A DNA stretch of 64,000 nucleotides. It comes from Candidatus Gastranaerophilales bacterium. Its GTDB lineage: Bacteria > Cyanobacteriota > Vampirovibrionia > Gastranaerophilales > Gastranaerophilaceae. Location: positions 124,001-188,000 of the forward strand of contig CALVFT010000002.1 of NCBI GenBank assembly GCA_944326915.1, written 5' to 3'. Shown in pieces: positions 51,906-63,044 of this stretch (positions within the stretch are counted from its first letter, which is position 1; each line of letters begins with the position of its first letter). The notes below the pieces were generated by a model, which was given only the letters and a program-made list of their open reading frames with translations, was not told where the DNA came from and made no database searches. The translations under genes were made by a program, and so were the position numbers.

Positions 51906-52618
51906 AATATATCTCCCATTGTTAACACTATATCATTGCCATTTCTTGATATTACAAGTTCACCATCTTCATTTATATTTTTAGCGTATCCAGAAACTTT
52001 CTCATTAAACACTTGAACAGAAATTTGATTACCAATAAAATTTGCACGACTTATATAATCTTTTGATATCATTCTAAACCCCTGCTCTAGAAATTTATCA
52101 TAATCCTTAAAGAATAAATCTGTCAACCTATTAAGAAAAATTTTTAAATCGATGTCTTCCCCTACTTCTAAATTTAATGAAGTAATTTCTTTATCTACAA
52201 GAGAAAAATTTTCACTAGAAGCATTAAGATTCACCCCCACACCAATAACTAAGCCTTTAAATTTATTACCACATACTACTGATTCTGAAAGAATTCCTGA
52301 AATTTTTTTACCATCTATAAGTACATCATTTGGCCATTTTATGCTAGGAGTTAATCCATAATCTTCAAAAATTTTACAAAGAACAACAGATAGGTACTGA
52401 GTCAAATTAGAATAGACCGATCTAAATTCTTCAGACGGTTTTAGCACAAAAGACACAAATAGATTTGCACCGCCTAAATCAATCCAACTTCTTTGCAATC
52501 TTCCCCTGCCGGAATTTTGTTTTGCAGCATGCACAATAGTACGATCTGCTAATTTATCCAGATTACTTTTTGCGTATAAATTAGTTGAATCTATTTCTTC
52601 AAAAAAAAGGTACTCCAT
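51902..52618 (-). CDS. birA: Biotin--protein ligase
   Basis: Attaches biotin to the OadA biotinyl lysine. Its 238 residues are the catalytic type without an N-terminal DNA-binding domain: the biotin-binding NSGRGRLQRSWIDLGGANL, KWPNDVLIDGKKISGILSES and GVGVNLNAS, then the C-terminal SH3-like domain (about 190-238). Without a helix-turn-helix it should not act as a repressor. It is the first gene of the operon, divergent from atpB. Confidence 0.92.
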   Translation of the reverse strand: MEYLFFEEIDSTNLYAKSNLDKLADRTIVHAAKQNSGRGRLQRSWIDLGGANLFVSFVLKPSEEFRSVYSNLTQYLSVVLCKIFEDYGLTPSIKWPNDVLIDGKKISGILSESVVCGNKFKGLVIGVGVNLNASSENFSLVDKEITSLNLEVGEDIDLKIFLNRLTDLFFKDYDKFLEQGFRMISKDYISRANFIGNQISVQVFNEKVSGYAKNINEDGELVISRNGNDIVLTMGDIL

Positions 52619-52669
52619 ACAACCCCATAAATATTTTACGAGGATAATTTTATTACAAATAAAAAAAAT

Positions 52670-52704
52670 TTGCGATTTTTTTTTTACGAGTTAAAATAGA
52701 CTCG
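52670..52704 (+). promoter_or_regulatory. atp operon promoter with overlapping inverted repeat
   Basis: TTGCGA (52670-52675) and TAAAAT (52692-52697) are 16 bp apart. The -10 box fills the spacer of an inverted repeat, CGAGT (52687-52691) and ACTCG (52700-52704), so a bound protein would cover it. GGGAGAG follows before atpB. Confidence 0.55.
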
Positions 52705-52720
52705 CAAGGGAGAGTTTAAA

Positions 52721-53410
52721 ATGGAACATTGGGTTTATACATTAAATTTAGCCGGACATGCTATAAAAATGAACATGGATACCCTTATTACAATGTGGTT
52801 TACTATGTTTTTATTAATAATAATTGCATTTATAACAACTAGGAAGGTATCAATTGTTCCAACAAAAATGCAAGCTGTAGCTGAAGGTATTATTAATTAT
52901 TTTTCAGGTATAGCTAAGGCAAGTATGGGTGAAGATGAATCAAAAAAACATCTGCCTCTTATTTTGACCTTATTTATGTTTATTCTAACAGCCAATTTGG
53001 CAGGTCAGCTTCCTTGGCATTTAATTCACCTTAAGACAGGTGAATTGGCGGCTCCTACTAATGATATAAATTTAACTGCAGCAATGGCGATTGTTGTATC
53101 TATTTATTATATTTATTATGGTGTTAAGAAAAAAGGATTCCACTTTTTTGTACATGGATTTAGTATTGATGGAATAATTATTACATTGGTCGATACTTTG
53201 GAATTGTTTGTAAGACCTTTTTCTTTAGCACTTCGACTTTTTGCAAACATATTTGCAGGAGAGGTACTTGTATTTACAATAGTTGGAATGGTTGCATATT
53301 TTGCACCACTTCCATTTATGTTGTTTGAATTATTTGTAGCACTAATACAAGCGTTAGTATTTACACTTCTTTCAACAACTTACATATCAATGGCTATAAA
53401 AGAAGAGTAG
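52721..53410 (+). CDS. atpB: ATP synthase subunit a
   Basis: The membrane stator of the proton half-channels. Its 229 residues contain several membrane segments and the essential Arg in RPFSLALRLFANIFAGE (residue about 177), with FELFVALIQALVFTLLSTTY after it. It is first in a cyanobacteria-like atp order (a, c, b', b, delta, alpha, gamma). GGGAGAG precedes the ATG. No atpI gene is seen upstream. Confidence 0.95.
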   Translation: MEHWVYTLNLAGHAIKMNMDTLITMWFTMFLLIIIAFITTRKVSIVPTKMQAVAEGIINYFSGIAKASMGEDESKKHLPLILTLFMFILTANLAGQLPWHLIHLKTGELAAPTNDINLTAAMAIVVSIYYIYYGVKKKGFHFFVHGFSIDGIIITLVDTLELFVRPFSLALRLFANIFAGEVLVFTIVGMVAYFAPLPFMLFELFVALIQALVFTLLSTTYISMAIKEE

Positions 53411-53430
53411 AGTAATAAAAGGAGAAAATT

Positions 53431-53673
53431 ATGGCAGTAGAACAATTAGCAGGGTTAGATTTAGCAAAACTAGGCGCAGGTATTGCAATCGGTTTCGGTG
53501 CAATCGGCGGAGGTCTTGGTCTTGGTATCGCTACTAAAGGTGTACTAGATGCAATTGCTAGACAACCTGAAATTAAAGATGAAGCATTCAAAAACTTCAT
53601 TATCGGTGCAGGTCTTGCAGAAGCAACAGCTATTTATGCATTACTTGTAGCTATGTTATTGATTTTTGCATAA
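53431..53673 (+). CDS. atpE: ATP synthase subunit c
   Basis: The rotor-ring proteolipid of 80 residues. Two membrane helices flank the loop ARQPEIKDE, and the ion-binding Glu is E64 in GLAEATAIYALL. Compared with Na+-binding rings, the helix-1 Gln position is Leu31 and the Ser after Glu is Ala65, while Thr66 and Tyr69 remain. Protons are therefore the more likely coupling ion. AAAGGAG precedes the ATG. Confidence 0.95.
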   Translation: MAVEQLAGLDLAKLGAGIAIGFGAIGGGLGLGIATKGVLDAIARQPEIKDEAFKNFIIGAGLAEATAIYALLVAMLLIFA

Positions 53674-53694
53674 GAAAGTTTTATAGAGGGAATT

Positions 53695-54165
53695 ATGTTA
53701 GAATTTAACGCAACATTTTTAATAGCAATGATTAGTTTTGTAATATTCATATTAATTATGAATTGGATATTTTACAAACCAATTTTGGAAGTCATTGAAA
53801 AAAGACAAAAATTTATCGATGACAATTATAATGATGCGAAAAATTCTAAGAATCAAGCAGATTCTATTCTTCTTGAGAAAGATGAACGTTTGAAAAATAC
53901 CCTTGGAGAATCAAGAAAAATTGTTTCAGATAAGATTAATCAGGCTAATGAAAAATCTCTAAAACAAACAGAAGAAGCAAAAGAATTAGCTAAAAACAAA
54001 ATTAATCTTGCCAAACAAAATCTTTCTCAAGAAGCAAATTCCACTAAAAATGAACTAAAATCAAACGTTAAAGATTTGGCGGAAAATATTTCATCTAAAA
54101 TTTTAGGAGAAAATTTTCCAATAAATGATATTAATTATGATGTAGTTGATAGGATAATGAACTAA
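53695..54165 (+). CDS. atpF2: ATP synthase subunit b' (second stator b)
   Basis: A 156-residue stator subunit: an N-terminal membrane helix (FLIAMISFVIFILIMNWIFY), the family KPILEVIEKRQKFI, and a long charged helix. It lies directly after atpE and before a second, distinct b gene, as the b'/b pair in cyanobacteria and relatives. GAGGGA precedes the ATG. Confidence 0.9.
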   Translation: MLEFNATFLIAMISFVIFILIMNWIFYKPILEVIEKRQKFIDDNYNDAKNSKNQADSILLEKDERLKNTLGESRKIVSDKINQANEKSLKQTEEAKELAKNKINLAKQNLSQEANSTKNELKSNVKDLAENISSKILGENFPINDINYDVVDRIMN

Positions 54166-54166
54166 T

Positions 54167-54676
54167 ATGAAAAATATTTTAGACATATGGAATTTTATTG
54201 TACACAGTAACGCATTTAACTTTATAGTTATGGTGCTACTACTATCTTGGATTATAAAAAAAATAAATCTCAAAGAATCTTTAAATGTTATGAAAAATAA
54301 CATTATTGATAAAATCGAAAATTCCAAGTCTGAAAAGGAATCCGCTTCAAAAATCCTTGATGATGCAAAAGATCAAGTAAAAAATCTTGACACAGAAATC
54401 AAAAACAGATTAAAACAAGCAGAGAGTCATGGTCAAGATTTGGCAGAAAAAATATTTAAAGATACTGAACTAAAAATTAAACAGATTGAAAATAATATTG
54501 AAAAAGTTATTGATACAGAAGAAAAGACTCTGTCTGCAAATTTAACAAAAAAAACAGTAAAAGCTTCTGTTGAACTTGCAGTAAAACAAGTTCAAAATAT
54601 TTTGGCTAATAATCCACAACTACATGAAAAATTTATTAACGAAAGTATAGACGAAATAGATAGGATAAAATTGTAA
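54167..54676 (+). CDS. atpF: ATP synthase subunit b
   Basis: The second b-type stator, 169 residues, with an N-terminal hydrophobic helix (FNFIVMVLLLSWIIKK) and a long charged coiled coil that reaches F1. It is clearly different in sequence from the b' subunit. It starts one base after the b' stop and ends one base before atpH. Confidence 0.88.
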   Translation: MKNILDIWNFIVHSNAFNFIVMVLLLSWIIKKINLKESLNVMKNNIIDKIENSKSEKESASKILDDAKDQVKNLDTEIKNRLKQAESHGQDLAEKIFKDTELKIKQIENNIEKVIDTEEKTLSANLTKKTVKASVELAVKQVQNILANNPQLHEKFINESIDEIDRIKL

Positions 54677-54677
54677 A

Positions 54678-56761
<2,084 letters not shown>

Positions 56762-56772
56762 GGAGAGTATAG

Positions 56773-56979
56773 ATGAAGTGTTTTAACCATCATGACAGAG
56801 ATGCTTTTGGGATTTGTTCCGTATGTGGAAAGGGACTATGCCTTGAATGTATGGAAAAAGTAAATGATATAATTACTTGTAAAAATCCTATCTGCAAAAA
56901 TAAGGCAAAACAAATGAGGTTATGGAGAATCATACTTATAATACTCATATTTGTTGGTATATTACTAATACTTGACTAG
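56773..56979 (+). CDS. B-box-type zinc-finger small membrane protein inside the atp operon
   Basis: A 68-residue protein. Two compact zinc-binding halves are suggested by MKCFNHHDRDAFGICSVCGK (C3, H6, C15, C18), LCLECM (C23, C26) and TCKNPICK (C36, C41), matching the B-box-like Cxx(H)...CxxC...CxxC layout. A single C-terminal membrane helix follows (about 48-66, RIILIILIFVGILLIL). GGAGAGT precedes the ATG. It lies between atpA and atpG, 11 bases after the first and 15 before the second, so it is co-expressed with the ATP synthase. Function unknown; assembly or regulation of the complex is a guess. Confidence 0.8.
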   Translation: MKCFNHHDRDAFGICSVCGKGLCLECMEKVNDIITCKNPICKNKAKQMRLWRIILIILIFVGILLILD

Positions 56980-56994
56980 ATAACGGATAAAATT

Positions 56995-57927
56995 ATGGCG
57001 AACTTAAAAGATATCAAAGATAGAATACAAAGCGTAAAAAGTACTCAAAAAATTACGCGCGCGATGAAAATGGTAGCTGCAGCTAAAGTAAAAAAAGCTG
57101 AAAATACAGTAAAAGCTTCAAGACCTTTTACTGCAGAATTAACTGCTATGTTTAAAAAGCTTTTGAGCAGTGTTGATGGCTATAACTCAACTACATTGAA
57201 GATAAAATCTGCTATTGATAATTATCCAGAATTACTTGAAGTTAGAGAGACAAAGGCTGTAGGACTTTTGGTTATCACTTCAAATAAAGGTCTAGCAGGG
57301 GCTTATAATGCAAATATTGTAAGAAAAACGCTTACAACTATTCAAGACTACAATTCAAGAGGAATAAAAACAATCCTTTTTGTTGTTGGTCAAAAAGGAA
57401 TAGCAGCATTAAAAAGGAAATGCAAAGAATTTAATTCTGAAATTATAAAAACCTATGTGGGTGTCGCAAATACTCCTTCTGGAGAAGGCGCAAAGATGAT
57501 TATTGAAGATATAGCAGAGTATTTTGTTAGTCATAAAATTGATAAAATAGAAATCATTACAACCAGATTTAAAAATATGATGAGCTATTTTACCGAAAGT
57601 TGGGATGTACTACCATTAAAAGGTCTAAATGAAGATTATGAAAAATATCACGATGGCATTCCTGAACCATTGATGGAATTTGAACCTGATATGCATGGTA
57701 TTTTGCAAAAAATTGTACCTATGTACATTACCAATATAGTTTACCAAGCTTTATTGGAAGCTCAGGCTAGTGAACTAGCTTCACGTATGACAGCAATGTC
57801 CGCAGCTACTACAAACGCAGAAAAAATGCTTCATACACTAACAATTGATTATAATAAGACAAGACAGTGGGCTATTACTCAAGAAATTATTGAAGTTGCT
57901 TCAGGAGCAAATGCTCAACTGGGATAG
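56995..57927 (+). CDS. atpG: ATP synthase subunit gamma
   Basis: The central rotor shaft, 310 residues: the N-terminal coiled coil ANLKDIKDRIQSVKSTQKIT with RAMKMVAAAKVKKA, VITSNKGLAGAYNANI, and the C-terminal ASELASRMTAMSAATTNAEK. I see no cysteine-bearing insert of the kind that gives light control in photosynthetic cyanobacteria and plants. It closes the operon; a terminator follows. Confidence 0.96.
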   Translation: MANLKDIKDRIQSVKSTQKITRAMKMVAAAKVKKAENTVKASRPFTAELTAMFKKLLSSVDGYNSTTLKIKSAIDNYPELLEVRETKAVGLLVITSNKGLAGAYNANIVRKTLTTIQDYNSRGIKTILFVVGQKGIAALKRKCKEFNSEIIKTYVGVANTPSGEGAKMIIEDIAEYFVSHKIDKIEIITTRFKNMMSYFTESWDVLPLKGLNEDYEKYHDGIPEPLMEFEPDMHGILQKIVPMYITNIVYQALLEAQASELASRMTAMSAATTNAEKMLHTLTIDYNKTRQWAITQEIIEVASGANAQLG

Positions 57928-57960
57928 TAAAAGTTAGTTAAATCATTAATTACAAATAAA

Positions 57961-57990
57961 AAACGCTCTTTTATTAGAGCGTTTTTTTAT
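57961..57990. terminator. Bidirectional terminator after atpG
   Basis: AAACGCTCT (57961-57969) and AGAGCGTTT (57976-57984) pair perfectly across a 6-nt loop, with A- and T-runs on the two sides. Confidence 0.93.
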
Positions 57991-57996
57991 ATATGA

Positions 57997-59652
57997 TTAC
58001 ATCTTTTTACTTAGAAAACCAAGATTTTCAGGATCCAACATTAATCCATATCCTTTATTGTCTATATTTTGAGTTTTGGGAGTATTTGCTTCCTTTTCTG
58101 CTAACTTAGCTTTACGTTTAGCTTCTGATTTATTTGTCATATAAATATTTAACTTAGGAATACCAACACCAAGCACTATTCCTGAATATAAATATCCAAC
58201 AATTTGAGAAATATTCAATGTACGTAATTTTTTCTTAGTTGCATCATCAGCTTTACCGATCAAATCTTTAAATGGAATAGCTTTTCCATCTTTTACGGTT
58301 TCTATACCTCTTTTCTTCAAGGACTCAAATAATACTTCATCTCTAGTTTTTAAACTTGAACTTGTTAACCAAGAAAAGAAGTTTTTAGATTTATCTTTTG
58401 TCACATTAATTAAAGATTTATCAAGCAATCTCGCTGTACCTTTAGATACTAAAGCACCTAAAATTAATAAGTTCAAAAATCCTAAAGAATCTTTTACAGC
58501 AGATTCTCTCAATTCATCCTTATCACGAGCAGCCATCAAACGTGATGCAATAGTCATTCCATATACAAATTTCAACTGATTAATAGTTGGTGACATACCT
58601 TGGAATTGAATTTTGCTCAAGAATTTTTTCGGATTAGTTGTAATCATTGACAAACAACCTAATGAAAAACCTATTGCCGTAATCGTTTTAAGAACCTTAA
58701 ATTCTTTAGACTTATCTTTTTCACGACCAGCAACACCGACAAAACCATCACTACCTGTTCTTTTCTTTGTCATATACATATTCAATGGTTGTACAGACAT
58801 ACCTATTGCAGCAGCAATACCAAGCCCAAATGCTGAACGTTTCAAGTTTAGTTTCTTCAAACCATTTACAAAATCATTAGAATCAACCATTTTTGAATTT
58901 TTGAAAATATTATCAACTTTATCTTCCATAAATGTTTTTGATACATTATAGATATTTGATAAAAGTGTTTTTGAAGAATTATCAGCAGTTCTTTCAAAGC
59001 CTTCTAATACAACTCTAGTTTCTGCGCCAGTATCAGAAGTCATCAATGTATGTAAATAGTTATGAAAATCTTTTTCTATTGTTTTACTATTACTATTTAA
59101 CAATTTATCAGATAAAGCTTGAGAGAATTTTTCTTGAGCCTCTTTAGACATTGAAACCATTCCCTTTTCTTTATCTACATCAGTATTAAAGAATTTTATA
59201 TTTTCAGCAAGTTTATCAGTAAAAGATTTTACGTAAGTAGTTTTATCATCACTTGATTTACGAGCTTCGTGCCAATATTTTGCCAAAATATCAATCGTAT
59301 TATTATCAGCAAATAACTTATCTGCTCTGACTCCATATTTATTATTAAATGCAGTAGCTAGAGCCAAACCAGCAAAAGTTCCATACAACCCAACTGATGC
59401 GTGGTTAATTGTACCGCAAGATTCACGGAAAGCTGTTTCTGCACCAGCCTGAGGGCCACGATCTTTGAAATCGGTAATAGACCTTGGTAACACCATTGAA
59501 CCAACATCAACAGCATTAGCTCCCCATGCTTGGTTAGTATCCAAAAATCTTAACAACGAATTTGTAGCTTCATATGCTCCTTTAAAATTTGGTTGTTTTG
59601 TTTTTATATTGTTACTATTTATATTTAGGGGTGTAATTTGTTGAGTTATCAT
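57997..59652 (-). CDS. Large unrecognised membrane protein, paralogue of the next gene
   Basis: A 551-residue protein with several membrane-like segments. It shares a common ground plan with the protein at 59665-61326: QPNFKGAYE near the N-terminus, LPRSITDF, AFRESCGTI, NNTIDI, SVQPLNMYMTKKRTGSDG, IQFQGMSPTINQ, and ASRLMAARDKDELRESAVKD. It has no signal peptide and no known domain. AGGAG precedes the ATG, and the upstream gene ends 12 bases before it, so both are expressed together. The conserved ELRES block and Lys/Arg-rich loops suggest a specific partner or ligand. Function unknown. Confidence 0.7.
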   Translation of the reverse strand: MITQQITPLNINSNNIKTKQPNFKGAYEATNSLLRFLDTNQAWGANAVDVGSMVLPRSITDFKDRGPQAGAETAFRESCGTINHASVGLYGTFAGLALATAFNNKYGVRADKLFADNNTIDILAKYWHEARKSSDDKTTYVKSFTDKLAENIKFFNTDVDKEKGMVSMSKEAQEKFSQALSDKLLNSNSKTIEKDFHNYLHTLMTSDTGAETRVVLEGFERTADNSSKTLLSNIYNVSKTFMEDKVDNIFKNSKMVDSNDFVNGLKKLNLKRSAFGLGIAAAIGMSVQPLNMYMTKKRTGSDGFVGVAGREKDKSKEFKVLKTITAIGFSLGCLSMITTNPKKFLSKIQFQGMSPTINQLKFVYGMTIASRLMAARDKDELRESAVKDSLGFLNLLILGALVSKGTARLLDKSLINVTKDKSKNFFSWLTSSSLKTRDEVLFESLKKRGIETVKDGKAIPFKDLIGKADDATKKKLRTLNISQIVGYLYSGIVLGVGIPKLNIYMTNKSEAKRKAKLAEKEANTPKTQNIDNKGYGLMLDPENLGFLSKKM

Positions 59653-59664
59653 TTGTGTATTCTC

Positions 59665-61326
59665 CTACGAATTAAAAAAAGTCTTGAATGCTTGATTTCC
59701 TTGGACTAGATTTGATGTAAATTTATTATCAATGCTTTTCGACTGTTCATTCGTTTGTTTTTCTTTTAATTTAGCCAATTCTTGTTGACGTTTTTTATTT
59801 GTTTGTGTCCTTGTATATAATGGAACAAAAACACCTAGAGTTAATAGTGAAAATGCTAAGTTTCCAATTTGACATAGAGTTCTTAATCTTCTATCTTTTA
59901 CAGTTGCTAATTCATCAGTTGACTTGATAGAAGTATGTTTTGCCCAATTCCAGAATTTTTTCAATACACCAGCATCTTTAGGAACTTCTTTCATTCTATT
60001 CAACAATCTTGCTTCTGGGTTATGTTTTTCAATAGCTGTAGCTATACCTTTTGCAGCATAATCGCCTAGGAAATAGAAACTTGAGAAAGTAGCAATATCA
60101 CGAATTGTTGATTCTCTAAGTTCATTCGGATCCTCTGAAGCTGCCATTCTGCTAGCAAATGTAGCTGTTGAAATTATTCTAGCTTGATCCATACTAGGGA
60201 AAAGACCTTTGAATTGTAAAAGATTTTTACTTGGTCTATCCATAAACATTGATAAAGCAGCCACTCCAATCATTGAACCGACTGAAATGAATTTTTGCTT
60301 TAATAACTGTCTTTTTTGTTTTGGAGTCAATTCTTGTTCTTCTTTTCTATCTGAAAAATCACTATAAATAGGTGCACCTTTTTTACCAGACATCTTTCTT
60401 GTAATCCATCTATTTATAGGTTGAGCTGATATAGCTAAAGGAATAATGATTCCTAATCCTGCTAAACTTTTTGCATTTACAAGAGTTTTAGCTTTAGAAA
60501 AATATCTTTCCAACAATTTTGGATCAGTAATATTTTCTTTTACAACATTATGAAGCAACTTACTGCCGTCTACAGTCAATGACTCTAAAGAATTTGCAAA
60601 ATAACCTTTATCTTTTACAAATTTAATATTTTCAGAGATATTAGTCTTAGCTACAATTTCTTGATAGACTTTATTCGCTGCTTTTTCATCAAACTTATCC
60701 GCACAAATGATATTAGAAAGTTTCTTTATTGAAGGATCCAATACTGAATACATATCATTAAATTTCTTAATACCACCCTTTTCAGCATTACCATCTACAC
60801 CTTCAATGGATGCTATCATTGTTTTCAATGTATTGTACACTCTATCTTGACGAGTTTTACCTTCAGCTTTCAAATAAAAATCATGTACTTTGTCAATAGT
60901 ATCACTATTTGCCCATACATTAGTTAGCTTTGAATTTTTAAAATCTCCCAGAATAGGTCTTTGCAACAATTTTGCAGCACCCATTACAATAAAGCTTGGA
61001 ATTATACAGTTAATAATAAGACCTGAGCTTTCACGCCTAAAAGCCTCAAAACCACCATAAAAGTTAAATTGTCTTTTTGTGTTACCGTCCTCATCTTTTT
61101 TCTTAGAACCTGCACAAGTTTCAATTACAGTACGAGGAATAATAGCTGTAGACAAATCAAGTACAGAAACATTTACCATAGGGTGTTTTTCGCACATCTG
61201 TACGCCAGCTATCAAACCATCGACAACACCTTTAAATGCCGGCTGATTCTTTTTTAAATCTTCTTTTCCTTCTTTAAAAGGGGTATAAGAACTATTTACA
61301 CTACCTAATCTAACTTTTTCTATCAT
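59665..61326 (-). CDS. Large unrecognised membrane protein, paralogue of the previous gene
   Basis: A 553-residue protein with the same motifs as its neighbour: QPAFKGVVDG, IIPRTVIE, EAFRRESSG, NSDTIDK, SAQPINRWITRKMSGKKG, LQFKGLFPSMDQ and ASRMAASEDPNELRESTIRD. Hydrophobic stretches (SFIVMGAAKLL, AGLGIIIPLAISAQPI, LAFSLLTLGVFVPLY) mark the membrane part. The ATG at 61326 gives MIEKVRLGSVNSS; a longer form would add 22 hydrophobic residues without a ribosome binding site. It is the first gene of the two-gene operon. About 310 bases from its start to cca (61327-61637) are AT-rich and show no gene. Confidence 0.7.
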   Translation of the reverse strand: MIEKVRLGSVNSSYTPFKEGKEDLKKNQPAFKGVVDGLIAGVQMCEKHPMVNVSVLDLSTAIIPRTVIETCAGSKKKDEDGNTKRQFNFYGGFEAFRRESSGLIINCIIPSFIVMGAAKLLQRPILGDFKNSKLTNVWANSDTIDKVHDFYLKAEGKTRQDRVYNTLKTMIASIEGVDGNAEKGGIKKFNDMYSVLDPSIKKLSNIICADKFDEKAANKVYQEIVAKTNISENIKFVKDKGYFANSLESLTVDGSKLLHNVVKENITDPKLLERYFSKAKTLVNAKSLAGLGIIIPLAISAQPINRWITRKMSGKKGAPIYSDFSDRKEEQELTPKQKRQLLKQKFISVGSMIGVAALSMFMDRPSKNLLQFKGLFPSMDQARIISTATFASRMAASEDPNELRESTIRDIATFSSFYFLGDYAAKGIATAIEKHNPEARLLNRMKEVPKDAGVLKKFWNWAKHTSIKSTDELATVKDRRLRTLCQIGNLAFSLLTLGVFVPLYTRTQTNKKRQQELAKLKEKQTNEQSKSIDNKFTSNLVQGNQAFKTFFNS

Positions 61327-61637
61327 AATTTCTTTTTTATAAACTGTCTGGATTTTAACTACAAGAGCTATTATAACAATCCCACAAAACATTTAAAAGC
61401 CGTGAAAATAAAAAATTGCTAGTAAAACCCAAAATGTTAAGGAGATATTAAGAGCCATTTTTGTTTTTTTTTTTAATAATAGAAAAATATTAAAAGGATT
61501 TTCAAATTTTTTAACTAAAAATAAAAGAAGCAATCACATAATTACATGAAATACATCAAAAATATTTTAAAAATTTTTGTAAATAATTGTAACAAATACG
61601 CTTAATATAATGGAAAAATTTAAAATTTAGTATGTAT

Positions 61638-63044
61638 TTATGAAAAATCTACATGCTTAACAAACTCAATAGCTTGTTCTTTTGTTAAAACATCACCTGA
61701 CAATTGTGCTTCATGCAAAGCATTCATAATTATCCCCAATGATTTCGATGGAGAAATATTTAAAATTTCCATTACATCATTGCCTGAAAGTAATTTAGGT
61801 AAAGGCTCTAGAGTATCTCTGACTTCTAAATAGAATTTTAAAAGCATATCAAGAGAATTTAAATTTCGTTGAACAACTAAATCTGTTATTTCCGGACCTC
61901 TAGCAGACAATCTATCAGCTTTTGCAAGAATAATTGCATCAATAGCATCATCCTCCATTTTTCGAACATACCTCATCATCACTTTTTCAGTAATTTGTGG
62001 AGATTGCATTACACTAGATGGATAAATATGATGTTTAATCATTGATGATATGTAGTCAACTTGTTTATTAGAAAAAGCCATTTTTTTTAGAAATTTTATT
62101 GCTAATTTAGCACCTACATCATCATGTTTTATAAAACGATGTCTACCTGATTCTTCTATTGTCCATGTAGAAAATTTACCGATGTCATGCATAAAACCTG
62201 CAAGTTTTAAATGCGCAATTCTTGGCATACCTCCAAAATCGACTCGATTTAAATGCAATTTTACTTCATCTGAAGCATTCTCATATATCTCTGTAATTTG
62301 CTTTACAGTTTCCAATGAATGATGAAATAAGTCTAAATGATGATGAGAATTAGGAGGAACTTGCTTTAATTCTTTCACAAAAGGAAAAACCTTTTCTAAA
62401 AGCCAAGTTTTATTCATATTCTCAATAGCCTTATAAGCATATTTTCCACTAAATAAGTACATTAATTCATAATTAATACGTTCGACAGCCGGTTTTGATA
62501 TTAAATCAGCATATTTACATACAGCATTTATAGTTTCTGGAGCCAAATCAAAACCCAACAGCGCTTGAAATCTGTAAACACGTAATAAACGTAAAGGATC
62601 ATCAACAAAGTTTAACTCATTAACATAATTAATTTGTTTATTTTTTATGTCAGTTATCCCTCCTGAAATATCAACAATTTCTCCAGTTCGAATATTTACA
62701 GCAATTGCATTGATAGTTAAATCCCTTCTCATTAAATCCTTTTCCAAAGAATTCTCTATAGGGTTTGTGATATCGATATAATTAATCTTATCTTTAAGTA
62801 CTAATCGATAAATCTTATTTTCTTCATCTAATGGAACAAAAGTAGCTTCCAAATAATCAGATAACCTTAATGCGAAAGATTTTGCATCTTCATCCATCAC
62901 TATAATATCTCTATCTGTACTGTCTTTTTCAAGAAAAAAATCCCTGACAGTACCACCAACCAGATAAATCTCATTATTACAAAACTCTACGATTCTAGTC
63001 AAAATTGCGTCAGATTTAATTTTTTCTATAATTGTTGAACTCAT
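61638..63044 (-). CDS. cca: CCA-adding tRNA nucleotidyltransferase with HD domain
   Basis: Adds or repairs the 3' CCA of tRNA. The 468 residues contain the class II nucleotidyltransferase site LVGGTVRDFFL and DRDIIVMDE (catalytic Asp), RRDLTINAIAVNI, RLLRVYRFQALLGF, and a C-terminal HD domain with HDIGKFSTW and HLKLAGFMHDIG. Whether it is a complete CCA-adder or only an A-adding enzyme cannot be told from sequence. It overlaps rsmE by 29 bases, so both are translated together. Confidence 0.93.
   Translation of the reverse strand: MSSTIIEKIKSDAILTRIVEFCNNEIYLVGGTVRDFFLEKDSTDRDIIVMDEDAKSFALRLSDYLEATFVPLDEENKIYRLVLKDKINYIDITNPIENSLEKDLMRRDLTINAIAVNIRTGEIVDISGGITDIKNKQINYVNELNFVDDPLRLLRVYRFQALLGFDLAPETINAVCKYADLISKPAVERINYELMYLFSGKYAYKAIENMNKTWLLEKVFPFVKELKQVPPNSHHHLDLFHHSLETVKQITEIYENASDEVKLHLNRVDFGGMPRIAHLKLAGFMHDIGKFSTWTIEESGRHRFIKHDDVGAKLAIKFLKKMAFSNKQVDYISSMIKHHIYPSSVMQSPQITEKVMMRYVRKMEDDAIDAIILAKADRLSARGPEITDLVVQRNLNSLDMLLKFYLEVRDTLEPLPKLLSGNDVMEILNISPSKSLGIIMNALHEAQLSGDVLTKEQAIEFVKHVDFS

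Noticed and set aside
51607-51984. 125-codon open frame on the + strand across oadG and the flanks
   Set aside because: It runs antisense to oadG and the ends of oadA and birA, whose family assignments are firm; composition looks like a shadow frame.
53431-53673. Sodium-specific c ring
   Set aside because: Thr66 and Tyr69 fit a sodium site, but the helix-1 Gln and the Ser after Glu64 are missing, so I favour proton coupling.
58613-58951. 112-codon + strand open frame inside the large membrane protein at 57997
   Set aside because: Antisense to a long conserved-looking gene, with no start signal.
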